A stretch of 64,000 bases of DNA from Parietaria judaica (GCA_954871525.1 OX940868.1:27585056-27649055), one strand, 5' to 3'; shown: positions 49,935 through 62,157, counted from the stretch's first letter. A program made the numbers and translations. Notes: generated from the letters alone by a model not told the origin.

Positions 49935-51650
49935 AATTATTATAATTATCATCTTTAGGGTTTGTCTTCTTGCGTTAATGGTCCAGTCAGAAACAGATAC
50001 CAGATTATTCGTTGAGATTTTATTCGACATATAAACACAACATAACCGTGAAAGCCAGCTCGTAATTAACGCATCACAATCAACAGTTTCGACTTAATTA
50101 TTAACCAAATTAAATAATTTTTTAATTAGTGTATTGACCTTATGAATATAGAACAATATTGAAGCATGACTCTTGCTCCAAATTCTAAGAGTCTGTCATC
50201 GCATATGGAAGCCAATTTATCGGTGAGTACAAAGACCACTTTATTGGGGTCACAAATGAATAATCCAAGTCCAACCTGTGAATATATGATAGAATATCTG
50301 CATTGGATTTGGAGACACAACTGCTTTAGTATTGACTAATTTATTTATCATCAATAGTTTCATAAATTTACAGTAACTAGAAATTAATATTGTCTTTTTT
50401 ATGCATGAGGGAAGTAGAAGTTTAATATTGTAATTTCGGCACGATCTTTTCTATCTCTTTCGTTATTCACATGTTAAGACTTAAGAATGTATCTTATAAT
50501 AAAGAAGGAAGTTTGTTAAGTTTTATGTTTATCGTACTTTTTTTATGATATTTTCTGGTCTTTCATGTTAATTGAAATACGAGATATTTTACAATCAAGA
50601 CATGAAATACGAGATATTGTAGATTTAAAAAATTTCATTTGATAGTCAAAATTACGCAGAGTAAAAAATAAACGAGACAATCAAAAATAAAATTTTGCTA
50701 GATTCTTTCATCAAATTTATAAACTATATTTGATAGTCACTACACTTTGTGCGATGCCTTTCCACTAATTAATATTAAGATACCACAAATATATAAATAA
50801 GTTTATTTTTTATGATGACTTCATTTAAACTCCACAATATTATAGTTACATATGTAATTATTTATTTCAAGATTCATAAGCCTACCTCTTCATTAGTGGC
50901 TCAACAGTAAAAATGATTAATACATTTATAAATTAACAACTCTTCACTTTTTTTTTTTAATATAGGTTGAGCACCAATCCACATATTTTATGTTTGTAAT
51001 AAATTGTATACAATTAAAACTGTGTGTGATCATTTTTCAGAAAACTGGTAACAAAAAACGGTGACATTAAACAGTAATAAAATCACAATAAATACTTGTG
51101 TGTTAAGATTGCCGTTATGCTCTTAAATAATATGAATCGATTAACTGTAGTATTATAATTTTGTATCTTAATTACGATATTATGCAAATTAAATTTGCAT
51201 ATTAATCTATTCAAGCTTCATATGAATTTTGGAATCGAAAAAAGCTATTCAAAGTAGCTTTAGATAGCTCCTGAATTAGGGATTATATGAATACATGCAA
51301 TCATGCATGCTATAATTAAAAAATTAGAGCTTGGACGAAAGGTAAGACGATATATATTTCATCAAGAATTTTTATCATTATTACATTACTAACTAATATT
51401 TGCATTTTTATGTCTGATAGAAGGATTTATGCATCGCGTTTCTAAAATGTTGCCAGAGTCATCAGTTCTATTTGTGCACTACGGATACGTCGCAAAGAGC
51501 TTGTGCGAAACCAATAGAAGATACAAAGATAAATCGGAGAGCTTTTTTTCGAACTATATGCAGCACTTCATCTTCGTAAATTGGAATTTTGAGGTCATTA
51601 ATCAAATTTAAGGATTAAATTGTTTGACCTAAGTTTTGAATATATTAAAT
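45661..51650. other. Intergenic, no gene recognised
   Basis: AT-rich DNA with an (ATT)n run at about 49906-49935 and many short frames. One exon-like patch at 50126-50283 is listed separately. Confidence 0.45.
50126..50283 (-). other. Exon-like orphan frame
   Basis: Minus strand: an acceptor-like TATTCACAG precedes VGLGLFICDPNKVVFV, then LTDKLASICDDRLLEFGARVM and a stop. Balanced composition, unlike the surrounding AT-rich frames, suggests a relic exon, but I do not recognise the family. Confidence 0.2.
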
Positions 51651-51679
51651 ATTTAAACGAAATTGAGCCTGTGAAATGC

Positions 51680-52395
51680 GAAGCCCAAAAGCCCCCTGGT
51701 CACTTGATCGTGTTTAGGCCCGAGCAGAATTAAAAGCCCAGAAGGCAAAATATTCGCCCGAGCAGAATAAGCTCAAAAGAAGCCCGAACAGAGATCCAAA
51801 GGAAGAATCCGAACAGAACTCAAAATCTCACTTCAAACACTTGGTTAAAAACTTAAAACCAACACTCAAAGCTCCTCCCGAACTGATTATCTCAAAAGGG
51901 GTCCGAGCAGAAAACGTACAAGATTGTTCGAGCAGAAAAGAACTCTACGTTCTAGCACGAGCAGACCTGGTCAGCCACTTCAATTCAAACTACACGACGA
52001 CCAGTCAAGGTCCACTACTACGACAATCTCGCAAGACGTGGCCCACGTGTCAGCTCGGCAGCAAGTCAAGCTCCAAACTCAAAGCCACTACCAACGACCA
52101 CCTCCAATGGGCAGAATCCAGACATCTATAAAAGCAAGAAGGCAGCCCCTCTACACGCACGCAAGCATCCACAATTGAGAGAAAAGAGTCTTGAGAGTTT
52201 ATATCTTCAGAGTGTTTTTCTTTCATTTTCGATCGATCAGGAATTGGCTTATGGTTCCGATCGATCAATCTTTCCAAAGCAATAAACGTACAGAGGACGT
52301 AGTCAACTACCGCATTGGGACGAACCTCTCTAAAAAACTCTGGTGTTTTATTCGTTTTCTTCTTTCTCTAATTTCGTGAGTCACCGTTGATAGTA
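51680..52395 (+). repeat. Probable LTR (solo or fragment) of an LTR retrotransposon
   Basis: A GC-richer block with a retroviral-like promoter: TATAAAA at 52127-52133, then CACGCACGCAAGCATCCACA, a pyrimidine-rich stretch and TTTATTCGTTTTCTTCTTTC, resembling the R-U5 part of plant Gypsy LTRs. The upstream U3-like half carries about eight copies of a CCGAGCAGAA-like word (51718-51966). I could not define both termini, and no internal retrotransposon sequence or partner LTR is seen. Confidence 0.45.
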
Positions 52396-52723
52396 TTGAC
52401 GACGCGGAGGTCAGGATCCACACAAATCTTAGCACCTTCAAATCGAAATCCCATTCGCAATATTCTTGACCGTTGGCATGCGAAACTACGTCAACAAATG
52501 ATATTTGTAATGGAGCAAAAAAAATTGCTTGTTCAGCACAGGTGCTATAACTTAGAATTGCGTAAAGTCTAATATTCACTTAAATGAAGCTGAGACGACA
52601 TCATCATCACGCGTTTTATAATGACCTTTTTTTAAGGTATAAGGCAATACTCGTCTTTATGATTCGATTATTAAGATATTGATTTTTTTCATGTGTTTCT
52701 TTGTTTTTTTTTCCAGGAACTCA

Positions 52724-52926
52724 TGGAGCGGCTTGGGATAAGCGAGTTGAGCGACACATTATGTAGCCCAGAAAATCTGGAATATGCTAGGTTTATTTTT
52801 CGGCTGGACGAACCAGAGAATACGGAGTTATCGGATGAGTCCTTTTCCAGGATTAGGCTGGGTGAGCTTGATGACAGCTGTACTAAAAAGATATGGGGGA
52901 AGAAACCAGACTCGAAGTCGGGTTGA
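52724..52926 (+). pseudogene. Orphan terminal-exon-like frame
   Basis: After a T-rich tract and CCAG acceptor, the frame reads ELMERLGISELSDTL, CSPENLEYARFIFRLDEP, LSDESFSRIRLGELDD and ends KKPDSKSG-stop at 52926. The adjoining frame continues with plausible codons (VDRPNWKKT, then LVGNERDFYLDSKF), which suggests a longer exon broken by stops. Family not recognised. A possible preceding exon-like frame is at 52440-52570 (RNILDRWHAKLRQQM). Confidence 0.25.
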
Positions 52927-53201
52927 TAGCTGTAGATCGGCCCAATTGGAAAAAGACAATGAAACCAATCACTTTAGAAACAGTTTAATCACTTGTGGGA
53001 AACGAAAGAGATTTTTACTTGGATAGCAAGTTCATATGAAATTCTATTAGTTGCTTGTGTACAAAGTACTCAAACAATGTTCTCGTGGTGAAGTAACTTT
53101 GAGAGTAACTTTTTTTTTATACTTTGAATAGCCTTTGGATTCCTAATTTTAAGTAAGCCAAATGTTCATTACACAGCACTTGAATTATAAGCTAAAGATA
53201 C

Positions 53202-53363
53202 AAGAGAAAAAATTATAAATTCAAACCCAATACAATTTTTTGTAGCGAAGATAGTGGCTAGCGATAAATGCGGACCGAGGGTAAGAGAAACAATTATAAA
53301 TTCAAACCCAATACAATTTTTTGTAGCGAAGATAGTGGCTAGCGATAAATGCGGACCGAGGGT
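53202..53363. repeat. Tandem duplication, two 81-bp units
   Basis: Units 53202-53282 and 53283-53363 share ATTATAAATTCAAACCCAAT through GATAAATGCGGACCGAGGGT, with about two differences. Confidence 0.95.
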
Positions 53364-53594
53364 GGTGAGGCATTCCTTAGAGCATAGATCAAAAGACTAT
53401 CATAACGATAACTAATAACTACACTATATTTCAATTGATTAGTGCTATTTAGGTTTAAAATTATAAAATATTATGACATTAATATTAATTCCTCTCATTG
53501 AATGTGCACTTGGAAAATCATGAAGATATTCCATCGATGAATCTAAAAAGACTAATAACAATATCTTCATAACAATAATTAAACAAATACAACC

Positions 53595-53826
53595 AAGCAA
53601 GTTTGGCCTAGTGGTACCACTACACCTCCATTCATGAGGTCACGAGTTCGAAACTTCGTGGGACTCAAATGAGTGCCCTCTTTACATATATGTTAACTTG
53701 GCTAATAGTGTCACCTGTTCTTACAGTGAATATATCTAGTAATGCAAGAGTGCATTGTAACCTCGGCCGATAGCGCCACCTCATTCAAAAAGGACATTAA
53801 ACCTATTATAAAAAAGGACATTAAAC
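53595..53826 (+). mobile_element. tRNA-derived SINE
   Basis: Contains a pol III box A (TGGCCTAGTGG, 53604-53614) and box B (GAGTTCGAAAC, 53644-53654) at tRNA-like spacing. An unrelated body of about 150 bp follows and a simple 3' end where AAAAAGGACATTAAACCTAT occurs twice (about 53796-53835). Flanking duplications not resolved. Confidence 0.75.
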
Positions 53827-54138
53827 CTATTAGCACGACATACGGTGCGTTTTTTTTTAGAACCACAACTAAAAGAAAAAGTTAGAATAAGTATATGATA
53901 AAAAAAAAAATTAACACACCACAAAAAAGTAAAAATAATTCATGTGAACATGCTTGCATACAAAGAGAAAGTTATTGCACGCATAAACGTACATGAAAAT
54001 ATAAGAACGATAGATAGACAGCACAGTAGTAGGGAGAAGAAGAAAAAGTTCAAAAACGAGACATTGACAATCAACGTCAAAATCACACATAAGAAAATAT
54101 TAGTTAAAATATATATGGTATAAACACGTACTACACAT

Positions 54139-54645
54139 CAAGGTTCAACTTACCGAATTTGCCGATAAATCGCTTGCCGTTTTTGATGAATTTTTTGATA
54201 GCTTACCGATTAACCGACGGAAAACTTATAATACTGTAGCTTGCCGATTACCGACATTTTTCGATGATTATCGACGGATTATCGACACTTTCGATACTTT
54301 TCGACGGAAAATTTATAAAATATATTTTTAGCTTATATTTACTAAGTTTGTAATATTGATAAAACATTAAAATGCCAAAAATAAAATAATTTCATACTCA
54401 AACACTGATAAATAAAATATAATCACTCTCACATATGTATATACTCAAAACAAAATCATCGAAAAATACAAAATTTATTGAAAAGTATCATATTTTTGTT
54501 ATTTTTCGAGATGTTTGCCGATTTTCGACAAAAATCATGGAAAAGTTCTGGCATGGTCTTCTTACCGATAGCTACCGGTAAGACGGATAATCGAGGATTA
54601 TTAATCGAGGATTATCGAAGATAATCGTGGAAAAGTCGAACCTTG
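54139..54645. mobile_element. 507-bp hAT MITE
   Basis: The ends CAAGGTTCAACTT and CAAGGTTCGACTT (from the right) are inverted repeats. A perfect 8-bp target duplication, CTACACAT, lies at 54131-54138 and 54646-54653. The arms are filled with TACCGA/TTATCGA/TTTTCGAC words, repeated on both sides of an AT-rich centre. No transposase. Confidence 0.92.
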
Positions 54646-54733
54646 CTACACATTATTTGTTGCTTTTCCGTGTACGATGTTTAAAACAAATAAAATGCAT
54701 TAGAAGGTAGAAAAAAAGTCATGAAAATAAAGG

Positions 54734-54892
54734 AACAATAAAGTACAAAATAAAAACAATAATAGGGATGAGAAAATGAGAAAAGTAACAATAAAGTACA
54801 AAATAAAAACAATAATAGAGATGAGAAAATGAGAAAAGTAACAATAAAGTACAAAATAAAAAAATAATAGAGATGAGAAAATGAGAAAAGTG
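54734..54892. repeat. Minisatellite, three 53-bp units
   Basis: Unit begins AACAATAAAGTACAAAATAA and contains GATGAGAAAATGAGAAAAG; starts at 54734, 54787 and 54840. Units differ by one or two bases. The repetitive hydrophobic minus-strand frames here are translations of the repeat. Confidence 0.95.
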
Positions 54893-55693
54893 AGTACCAA
54901 AATAATAATTCAAAACCCTCTACTTATAGGTTAGTAGAAACAAAATGAAAAGTAATAGATTTAATTGGTTTAATTACGCAAATATAAGTAAATGAATTTA
55001 GACATCAAGAATGGAAAATCAAAAGTCTATTCAATGAAATAGACAATACCAAAGGTCCTCCAAATAATAAAGATCAATAAAAACTCTAGAAAAAATAGAA
55101 TTCTTGATGCTTTGATCTCATGATGCTAGATTCTCAATTCTCTTTGTAGTTATTTATTTTCTTAATGCCTTCACCACACCTTGCGAACTTACTTGAGTTT
55201 CTTCCTTTTATAAATATAAATATTAATTTAGTTATAAAAAAAAACAAACTATTATATACTTGTTGATACATGACGGTTTTTAAGAACAAACGATAAACAT
55301 TAGATCCAACACTCATGAGAATCATGAGCAAACAAGATAATGGTTAATTTGGGAATAATGTAGAATCGGAATCGAGACACACACAAAAAAAATGTGGAAA
55401 CCCAATTCTCGGTTCCGGTTGCACCCTTAATTCGCAGGGTCCAATGTTAGATCCGGTTATGGAAGTAAGGATGGGTCATCCTTGGGTCAAGTTTACTTAT
55501 TTTATTCAGTATATTAATCGAAAAAGAAATAATTCACTTGAATAAACTTTTTACACGCAAGTTAAATTAGTCATGCATATACGCGCATTAGTGCAACATA
55601 TTACTCTCTGAAAGAATAAGAGGTTTAAGATTAGGGGAAAAAGGTGGACAAACATATGCAGTTTTTTAAGAAATTATTACTTTCATTTTTTTA

Positions 55694-56048
55694 GACATTT
55701 TAACGCTGCAATACTCAAATTTTGACCAATTAAGACGACATATAGGTCTAAGTAAAAAATAGCGGTAAACGTACTAAAAAAACGGAGTCGACGCATATTT
55801 CCTTCCAATTTTTTTACGGACATTTTTTAAACACCACATGACATCAAGTTGATAGAATCATACATCGCCTCAATTTTGTCGAACGTTAATTATACCACGT
55901 GACATTAGACCAAAGTCCGTCAAAAAAGTTGGCAGAAATATACGTCCCTCAGTTTTGACTTCAATAAATTACTCTTGTCACTATTTTTACTTTGAACTCA
56001 TGCCATCTCAATTAGTCAAAGTTTGAATACATATTACGCAAATAACCC
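55694..56048. mobile_element. Decayed MITE with GGGTTATTTGCG-type end
   Basis: The right end read inward, GGGTTATTTGCGTAATATG then TTTGACTAATTGAGATGGCAT, pairs with the left arm AACGCTGCAATACTCAAATT, TTTGACCAATTAAGACGACAT. Both arms continue into AAGTAAAAA-TAG. Flanking sequence is T-rich without a clean duplication. Confidence 0.5.
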
Positions 56049-58022
56049 TTTTTCTCATATGCTCAAGTTACATCCACTTCAAGGACGCTCTTATATTTAA
56101 CACATAGCTGATCTAACCTTGCCATCTATTATATAAGCAAATTATATAAGTGCAGTATAGAAAGACTATATAGTAATAATAAGGGTAGCATTATGAACGT
56201 TATTATTAGCTAGCTCAGTAATTTGAGTGAGACAGCTCACCGGAGCTTCCACACATGGTTACAAACTCATTATTCACATAAACACGACTTTTTTCTTTTC
56301 TTTTCTTTTATTGAATTATTGATGACCCAAAAAGATTTCAATATTTTCTTTGAGGACAATTCTGATCTTACCAGATCAAACCGAACCACAAAGTTATGAT
56401 GTAACAACCTTATTATATATAGAGGGCTTGAGAAAATACTTGTTTTGAGTAAACAAGTGGTGATTGATCAACGCCCTTTCATGTAGATCCCAGGACCCCA
56501 CTAGTGGCCATAATAAGATCTAATGATCATCATTATTGTAATCTCATTGAAAACTATTTAAAAAAAAAAAAACATCACAAAGACTTCACTTAAAAATCAT
56601 GTAAATATGATACAATAATTAAAAGTATATTTTTATTGACAAAAGACATATATTCATGTGAGAAAACAATGGGGGTGGTTATCATATCTATCCATCAATA
56701 TTAATTTGGATGAAGCGTGTAATAACTCTCACATATATCTATTTTTTTTTTTTAGAAATTATTAATATTTTTTTTCAACGACACGTATCATCCAAGTTAA
56801 TTTCAACATAATTTGATGGATAGAGAATAATTATCATATTATATTTAATATTGTATATTTTTGCCGTTAAAAATTATTGTAAACACCCATCTGAGTCGGC
56901 TAACTTAGTATATCAATTATTGACATATACATAGAACATAACATGTACATACATATCTATATCTATGTCTATGTCTATGTATATGTATTCCACGTTAAGT
57001 AAGGTAACCAATTACATTAGAGCTAACGTAGGACAAGATAATAGAAGGGACCATTAAACTAACATGTGTTGTTGTAGTGTGGCAAGATCCATGCTTCTTT
57101 GGCACGCCCAATTAGGTCAAGTGACAAACCCACATGCAATCCAGTCGAAGCACCAAGTTGATGAAGCTATGGCCATTGCGATATGGTAAGGTTTATGAGG
57201 TCCAAACTCTTTCTATTTATTTATAGGAGGGTCCAACTTGACAAGGTTTCATTTTTAATGTCACTAACAATTCTTAAAGTTTTAATACTAAGCCATCACA
57301 GTAAATGGACATGGTCAAGGTCCGAAGAGACGACCCATAAAGAAAGTCAACGAAGTTTGATCCACAAGCCAAGCCCAGGAAGCCTATAAAGAGTACACTT
57401 TACCCCGTCGACACCGAAATTTCCGATCAAAGAAGGGCAGTTAAGCCCAAAGACCAAACCTCCACCTCGTTAACGCCAGGATTTTCGGCTAACAAGGACG
57501 CGAGGAAGCCTTGGACCCTTCATTAACTTTGATTTTTGACTAGCAGATAAGTCAAAATTACAAACACATTAATTAAAAAAAATTAACTTAATTGTTTTTC
57601 ACAATAAAAATGAAGCTTAAATTTACTACTTTTGTTGAAATTATATCCTAGGAAAGCATAATTAATGCAATTCGAGTTCGACAAGTCCACTCCTAAGGCC
57701 CGACGTTGTGGCCCGCTCCGGCCATCATAAAGCCGTGGCACTTATCACATTCCTTTAAACATCTCGACAGAAAATTGAGGAAAAATATATATTTTTTAAG
57801 AGGCTCAATAGTTACACCTTTCAAGAAAGAAAATAAAAAATTCTCTTTTTTTACTTTTCTTGCTAATTTCCATGTTTAGGACAGATAAATTAAGAAGAAG
57901 AAAAAAACATACAAACAAAATTTATTTCAAAATTGACATGGCCAAACCCCCAGACAATTATTGCAAAATTTTCGGAACAAATTCCGTCGCAGAAAGAAAA
58001 AAATCCGTTCAGCCGAAAGCGA
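56049..58022. other. Intergenic downstream of the NADH dehydrogenase gene
   Basis: AT-rich. An imperfect CTATGT/CTATAT run lies near 56955-56990. A GC-richer tract at 57300-57530 has no recognised protein. The last few hundred bases should include the 3' UTR of the gene ending at 58023. Confidence 0.4.
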
Positions 58023-61000
58023 TCAAATGCGACTTGAGTCCCTCCCAAAGATGTAACGCCTTCCCCAATCTGACACCACCAATGCCCTGTTTCTCCAGCT
58101 CACTTGCTTGCTGCACCATCCATCAAATTCACCTCTTTATAATCAGCACAAAATCATACCTATATATATGTTTGTGTACCTATACATGTATATATGTATA
58201 GTAACTCAAGACATTGATGTCCATAGGGGACTAGGACTAGGACTAGATCCCTCGGTGAGAGTTTGAACTTGTATCCTTAGAGGTACAAAGGTCAAAAACC
58301 GACTTCGCTATGGAAATTTCGGTATCACATTTTCCATGATTAATAAAGCAAGCCGACGTGATATTTACCTGGCGTAGACGGAATACCAAAGCCACTGGGA
58401 GCTGCGGCCAATGGAGACCCAGTCTCCGGGGAGCTGTGCCGCTGTTTGATCCCCTCCTAGTGGAGCAAATTGTCCCAAATGCTTGTACCTATCAATATGT
58501 AAAAAGAACATGTTAGTATTTGACCAAGGGGATCCCTCGTTTCTTGCAATCTCTCATTAATAGAACAGGCTATCCGGGAGAATCTACGTCGTTTATACGG
58601 AAGTCTAGAGAAATAAGGGAAAGGAAGAGGACTCGAGCAGTACCTGAACGGATGGAATCGATGACGGCCGGTTCCCCTGAACCGGAGAGGACCTTCGGGA
58701 TTCTCCTCGCATTCTTCCATGCGATTAAAGCACTTGGCGAGATAATCACCTTGCTGTGCTGCAACCTGTTCAAACCGGTTTCATTTATGACATACTTCAA
58801 ATATTAAAAATTTCAAAGCCAGAGAAGAAAAGGACTTGATTTTTTTGAAATACCTGAGCTGTAGCAGGAAGAAACTTCATCTGGGAATCAACTTGGGAAA
58901 GAGCCGATTTGAATTCCTCAATGTTCAGTTCTATGGTATCTTTCGCGGCATCGCTTTTGGGTCCCTTGAGAAGATCGACAATACCGCGCATCTGCTTGTT
59001 CTTCAGATATAGCTCCACCTGAGGGTATCGCTCACATATGTCGTTGATGACTTCTTGAAACTCTTTCAGTGTTAGCGTTCCAGAGTTGTCCTTGTCTGCC
59101 TTGGTGAAAATTGCCGAAATATCTTCCTGAGACACCATTCATGAATTCATTTAAACTTCAACAATCACAAGAAAACATCATTACTAATGCTGACAAAACA
59201 TAACAAATTACGGTAATTACGAGAGTCAAGAGAACACGCACCATTACTTTGCGCTGATTGATTGTTGCACAATCACCAAGAGCATATACACTACTGCATC
59301 CTTCAACTCGCAGCCATTCGTCAGTGGCCAAAGCCCGCCTGTTGGCCTGTCGTTTTAACGGGGTAGAAACTAGTCTAGTAAGTGATCGGATTTATCTTAT
59401 TTATTAGTTAACCGATACTTTTGAAGAACTTATAAACAAACCTGACCAACTTGCGCCATAAAATCTTTTATGACCGGGCGCGTACCAATGCCAGTTGACC
59501 AGAGAACCATTCCACATGGAATCGATGAGACTTCTCCAGTTTTCATTTCTTTAGTAGAGATTTCCTTGTCAGACACTTTGACAACCATGGAACCGGTTTT
59601 CACGTCAATGCCCTCTCTTTGGAACTTCTCTTCAGCGAAAGCCGTGATTCTTTTGTCAAACCTACAGATTTATAATACCATTGTCAGATGAAGATCAATA
59701 ACACCAATCAAATTGATATTTTCCGAAAACAGAAGTTAAGAACTTTCTTACATGTTAAGAATATGACCACCTGCCTCCAAGAGTGTGATTTTGACCAAAC
59801 CTTTGACTCCCGGATACAGTTTGAGCAAATCCCCATTGACGAAATCATGAAGCTCCGCAGCAAACTCTACACCGGTGGGCCCACCGCCAACAATAGCAAA
59901 ATGCAGAATTCTCTTCTTCTCTGCATCACTCATCGTTGGCAAGCTTGCCTTCTCAAAGCAGTCGATCACTGTTCTTCTGATCTTCTGAGCATCCTCCACT
60001 TCCTGCTCAAAAAGTTAACCCAGATGAGAAATCACCAAGCCATTGGGGATTGTTACATTCATTTGTAAGAAAATTTAATTTGTAAAGACATGAAAAGAGA
60101 TACATGGAATAAACAAAAGCTCTCTAAAATGTCTAATTTCCATGACATACATGGAAAATTACTAAAAGTTTAGCTTGCACGATATATGTATATTGATTCA
60201 AAAGCATCACTCTCCTCTACATTTTCATTTGAGTAATAACTTTTGTATTAATAAAAAACGTGTTCCCAAAGAATTGTTTAAGTTAATAACCTTCAAGAAA
60301 TGACAATGTTCTTCCACGCCAGGCGTGTTGAACGTGTTAACATTGGCTCCAATGCCTATCACGAGGTAGTCATAGTCAACGACAAACTCCTCTTGTCCGT
60401 TCAGGTTATTGTTCTGATTAGACCGGCAATACACTTTCTTGTTCTTCGCATCGATCTTGATGCACTCCGCTTCGCAGTACTGAACATCAACGCTTTTCTG
60501 CAAAAAGAAAAAAACCCAAACAAAAAGAATCAACCCCTGTTCCAATTTCATTTGTAGAACTAATCAACAGTTGCGGGATTTGACCTTCCGGACAATGTTG
60601 CGAACAGGCTCGACGATGCTGCGAGCTTCCACAGTGCCACACGTCACACTCGGAAGCAGAGGGGTGAATGCAAAGTAGTTGCGAGGCGACACAACCTGAA
60701 CCTCGTAGGAGGGGTTATTCAGGTTCCTGAGGAAGCTCGTCCCTGCCCAGCCCGTTCCGAGCACCACCACTTTCTTTTTCCGGTTCTCCACGTTCACCAC
60801 CGGAGCTTCCACGGTTTGCAAGTGGCTCGCATCGGCATAAGCCACTATTCCTCCGCCACCACTACAGGCAAAACAGCCAAACACACAATTCAGACTAAAT
60901 CAACGAAAGATTAACCACTCGATTTTGCTGTTTCATGCAGAAATACGAATTTCCGATCGAAGCAGATTCCATTTATAAGTATTCAAATCCACAACAAATT

Positions 61001-61400
61001 AGATACGATATTTTACGATTAAATATTATATACGATATAAATTCAAACAACAGATCTCTCCGTTATCATAGTTTCGATTTCCGAATCCGAGATCCAATAC
61101 TCAGCAAATGCATCACATTATATACATTCATATGTGTGTGTGTGTGTGTGTATATAGACACACAGATCCTGTACGGCTTATCATGTTAAAATCGCCGATA
61201 AACACACAAAACTAAAATTCAGTTTCCTAGAAAGATTCGAAACGAAATATGGACGAATCACGATTCAGAAACCAGAAATGGAAGGAAAAAAAACGGAAAG
61301 CATACCTGAGAGTGACAACGACAAGAAGCTTGGAGAGCGAAGGATGGTCATTGTAAGCTCGAGAAAGTCTCTTGAAGAAGGAGGACGAGAAGCCACTCAT
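58023..61400 (-). CDS. NDB2: External alternative NADH dehydrogenase with EF-hand (type II, NDB2-like)
   Basis: Ten exons (61400-61306, 60861-60585, 60497-60291, 60002-59752, 59661-59442, 59346-59242, 59126-58854, 58765-58644, 58488-58369, 58110-58023), all with GT/AG ends, give 585 residues, about the family length. It oxidises cytosolic NADH at the outer face of the inner mitochondrial membrane and passes electrons to ubiquinone without proton pumping. First dinucleotide fold GTGWAG at 67-72, second GGGPTG at 232-237 with E269 at the end of the second beta strand, the residue linked to NADH over NADPH preference. One canonical EF-hand loop, D396-K-D-N-S-G-T-L-T-L-K-E407, predicts calcium regulation. 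The C-terminus GRDSSRI is typical. An in-frame ATG at 61442 is possible, but MSGFSSSFFKRLS suits the family start. The NDB2, NDB3 and NDB4 paralogues are not separable with certainty here. Confidence 0.95.
60862..61305 (-). other. Intron 1 of the NDB gene, with a (GT)n microsatellite
   Basis: 444-bp intron in phase 2 (AG|T splits a Ser codon). It carries a GT run at about 61133-61151. No coding content. Confidence 0.85.
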
Positions 61401-62148
61401 TTTCGCCTTCCAAGATCTGCAAACCAATGCTTCACCTAACACGCAGAGAAGAAGAAGAAGAAGAACGTGATTTGTGATGGAACTTCCAGAGTTTGAGGGC
61501 TACTTTTCTCCTGGCTTGTACCACAAGAAAAACGTGACACGTGTCCACACGAGTCGGCCTTTTCTTTTTATTTGTCTCTCGAGCTTGCTGACACGTCTGC
61601 GATTCCTCTGGCGCCGTTGGATCGACCGTCCGGTGCTGCTGATCGTACGGCGCACAGTGGGTTTTGAGGAATCACGAACGAATCAGATGTAAGGAAGCAA
61701 AATGAAATTTGATTCGTTGGAAAGTGAGTGTGTCGTACGTACATGCTAGACTGACAATCATGTCAGATTCTTAGTTTTGATTTCTGATTCTTTATATTAT
61801 TCGTTTTTATGAGCTATTATTCCACTTCTAATTAATGCGAAATCAAAAACTAAAACCTAGTTAACTAATTAATTATAATAAAATAACATATTTTTAAGTT
61901 CGTGTCACCGCAAAAAAAATTATAGCATGGTAAATACGACATAAACATTAAATTGGTTTAAAACTTATAATGTTGATGTTTCGTTATCGGTTCTTACAAT
62001 TTTGTTTATTGTGATTGTCTTGTTATTGGGGATGCTTTCAATGCTAAATTTTTGTTAACTCCACATACATTTCGTTGTAACCACGATTTTCCTCCGCCAT
62101 ACGTGAGGGTTCTATGAATAAAATCGAGACGGAGACACTATGTAAGTG
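61401..62148. other. Upstream region of the NDB gene
   Basis: Contains the expected minus-strand leader (a pyrimidine-rich CTT stretch on that strand at about 61447-61466) and a GC-richer part to about 61690. It includes GACACGTGTCC at about 61538, a G-box core on both strands. I see no firm TATA box. Confidence 0.4.
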
Positions 62149-62157
62149 TTTATTTTA

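Noticed and set aside
53604..53654. Possible tRNA gene from box A and box B
   Set aside because: No cloverleaf closes and the unit continues into a SINE body.
54700..54913. Hydrophobic repetitive frames that look like a membrane protein
   Set aside because: They are translations of a 53-bp AT-rich minisatellite.
58369..58372. TAA right after the VYAR codons as the true end of the NADH dehydrogenase
   Set aside because: A proper GT donor sits there, and an exon at 58110-58023 supplies the family C-terminus ending GRDSSRI in phase.
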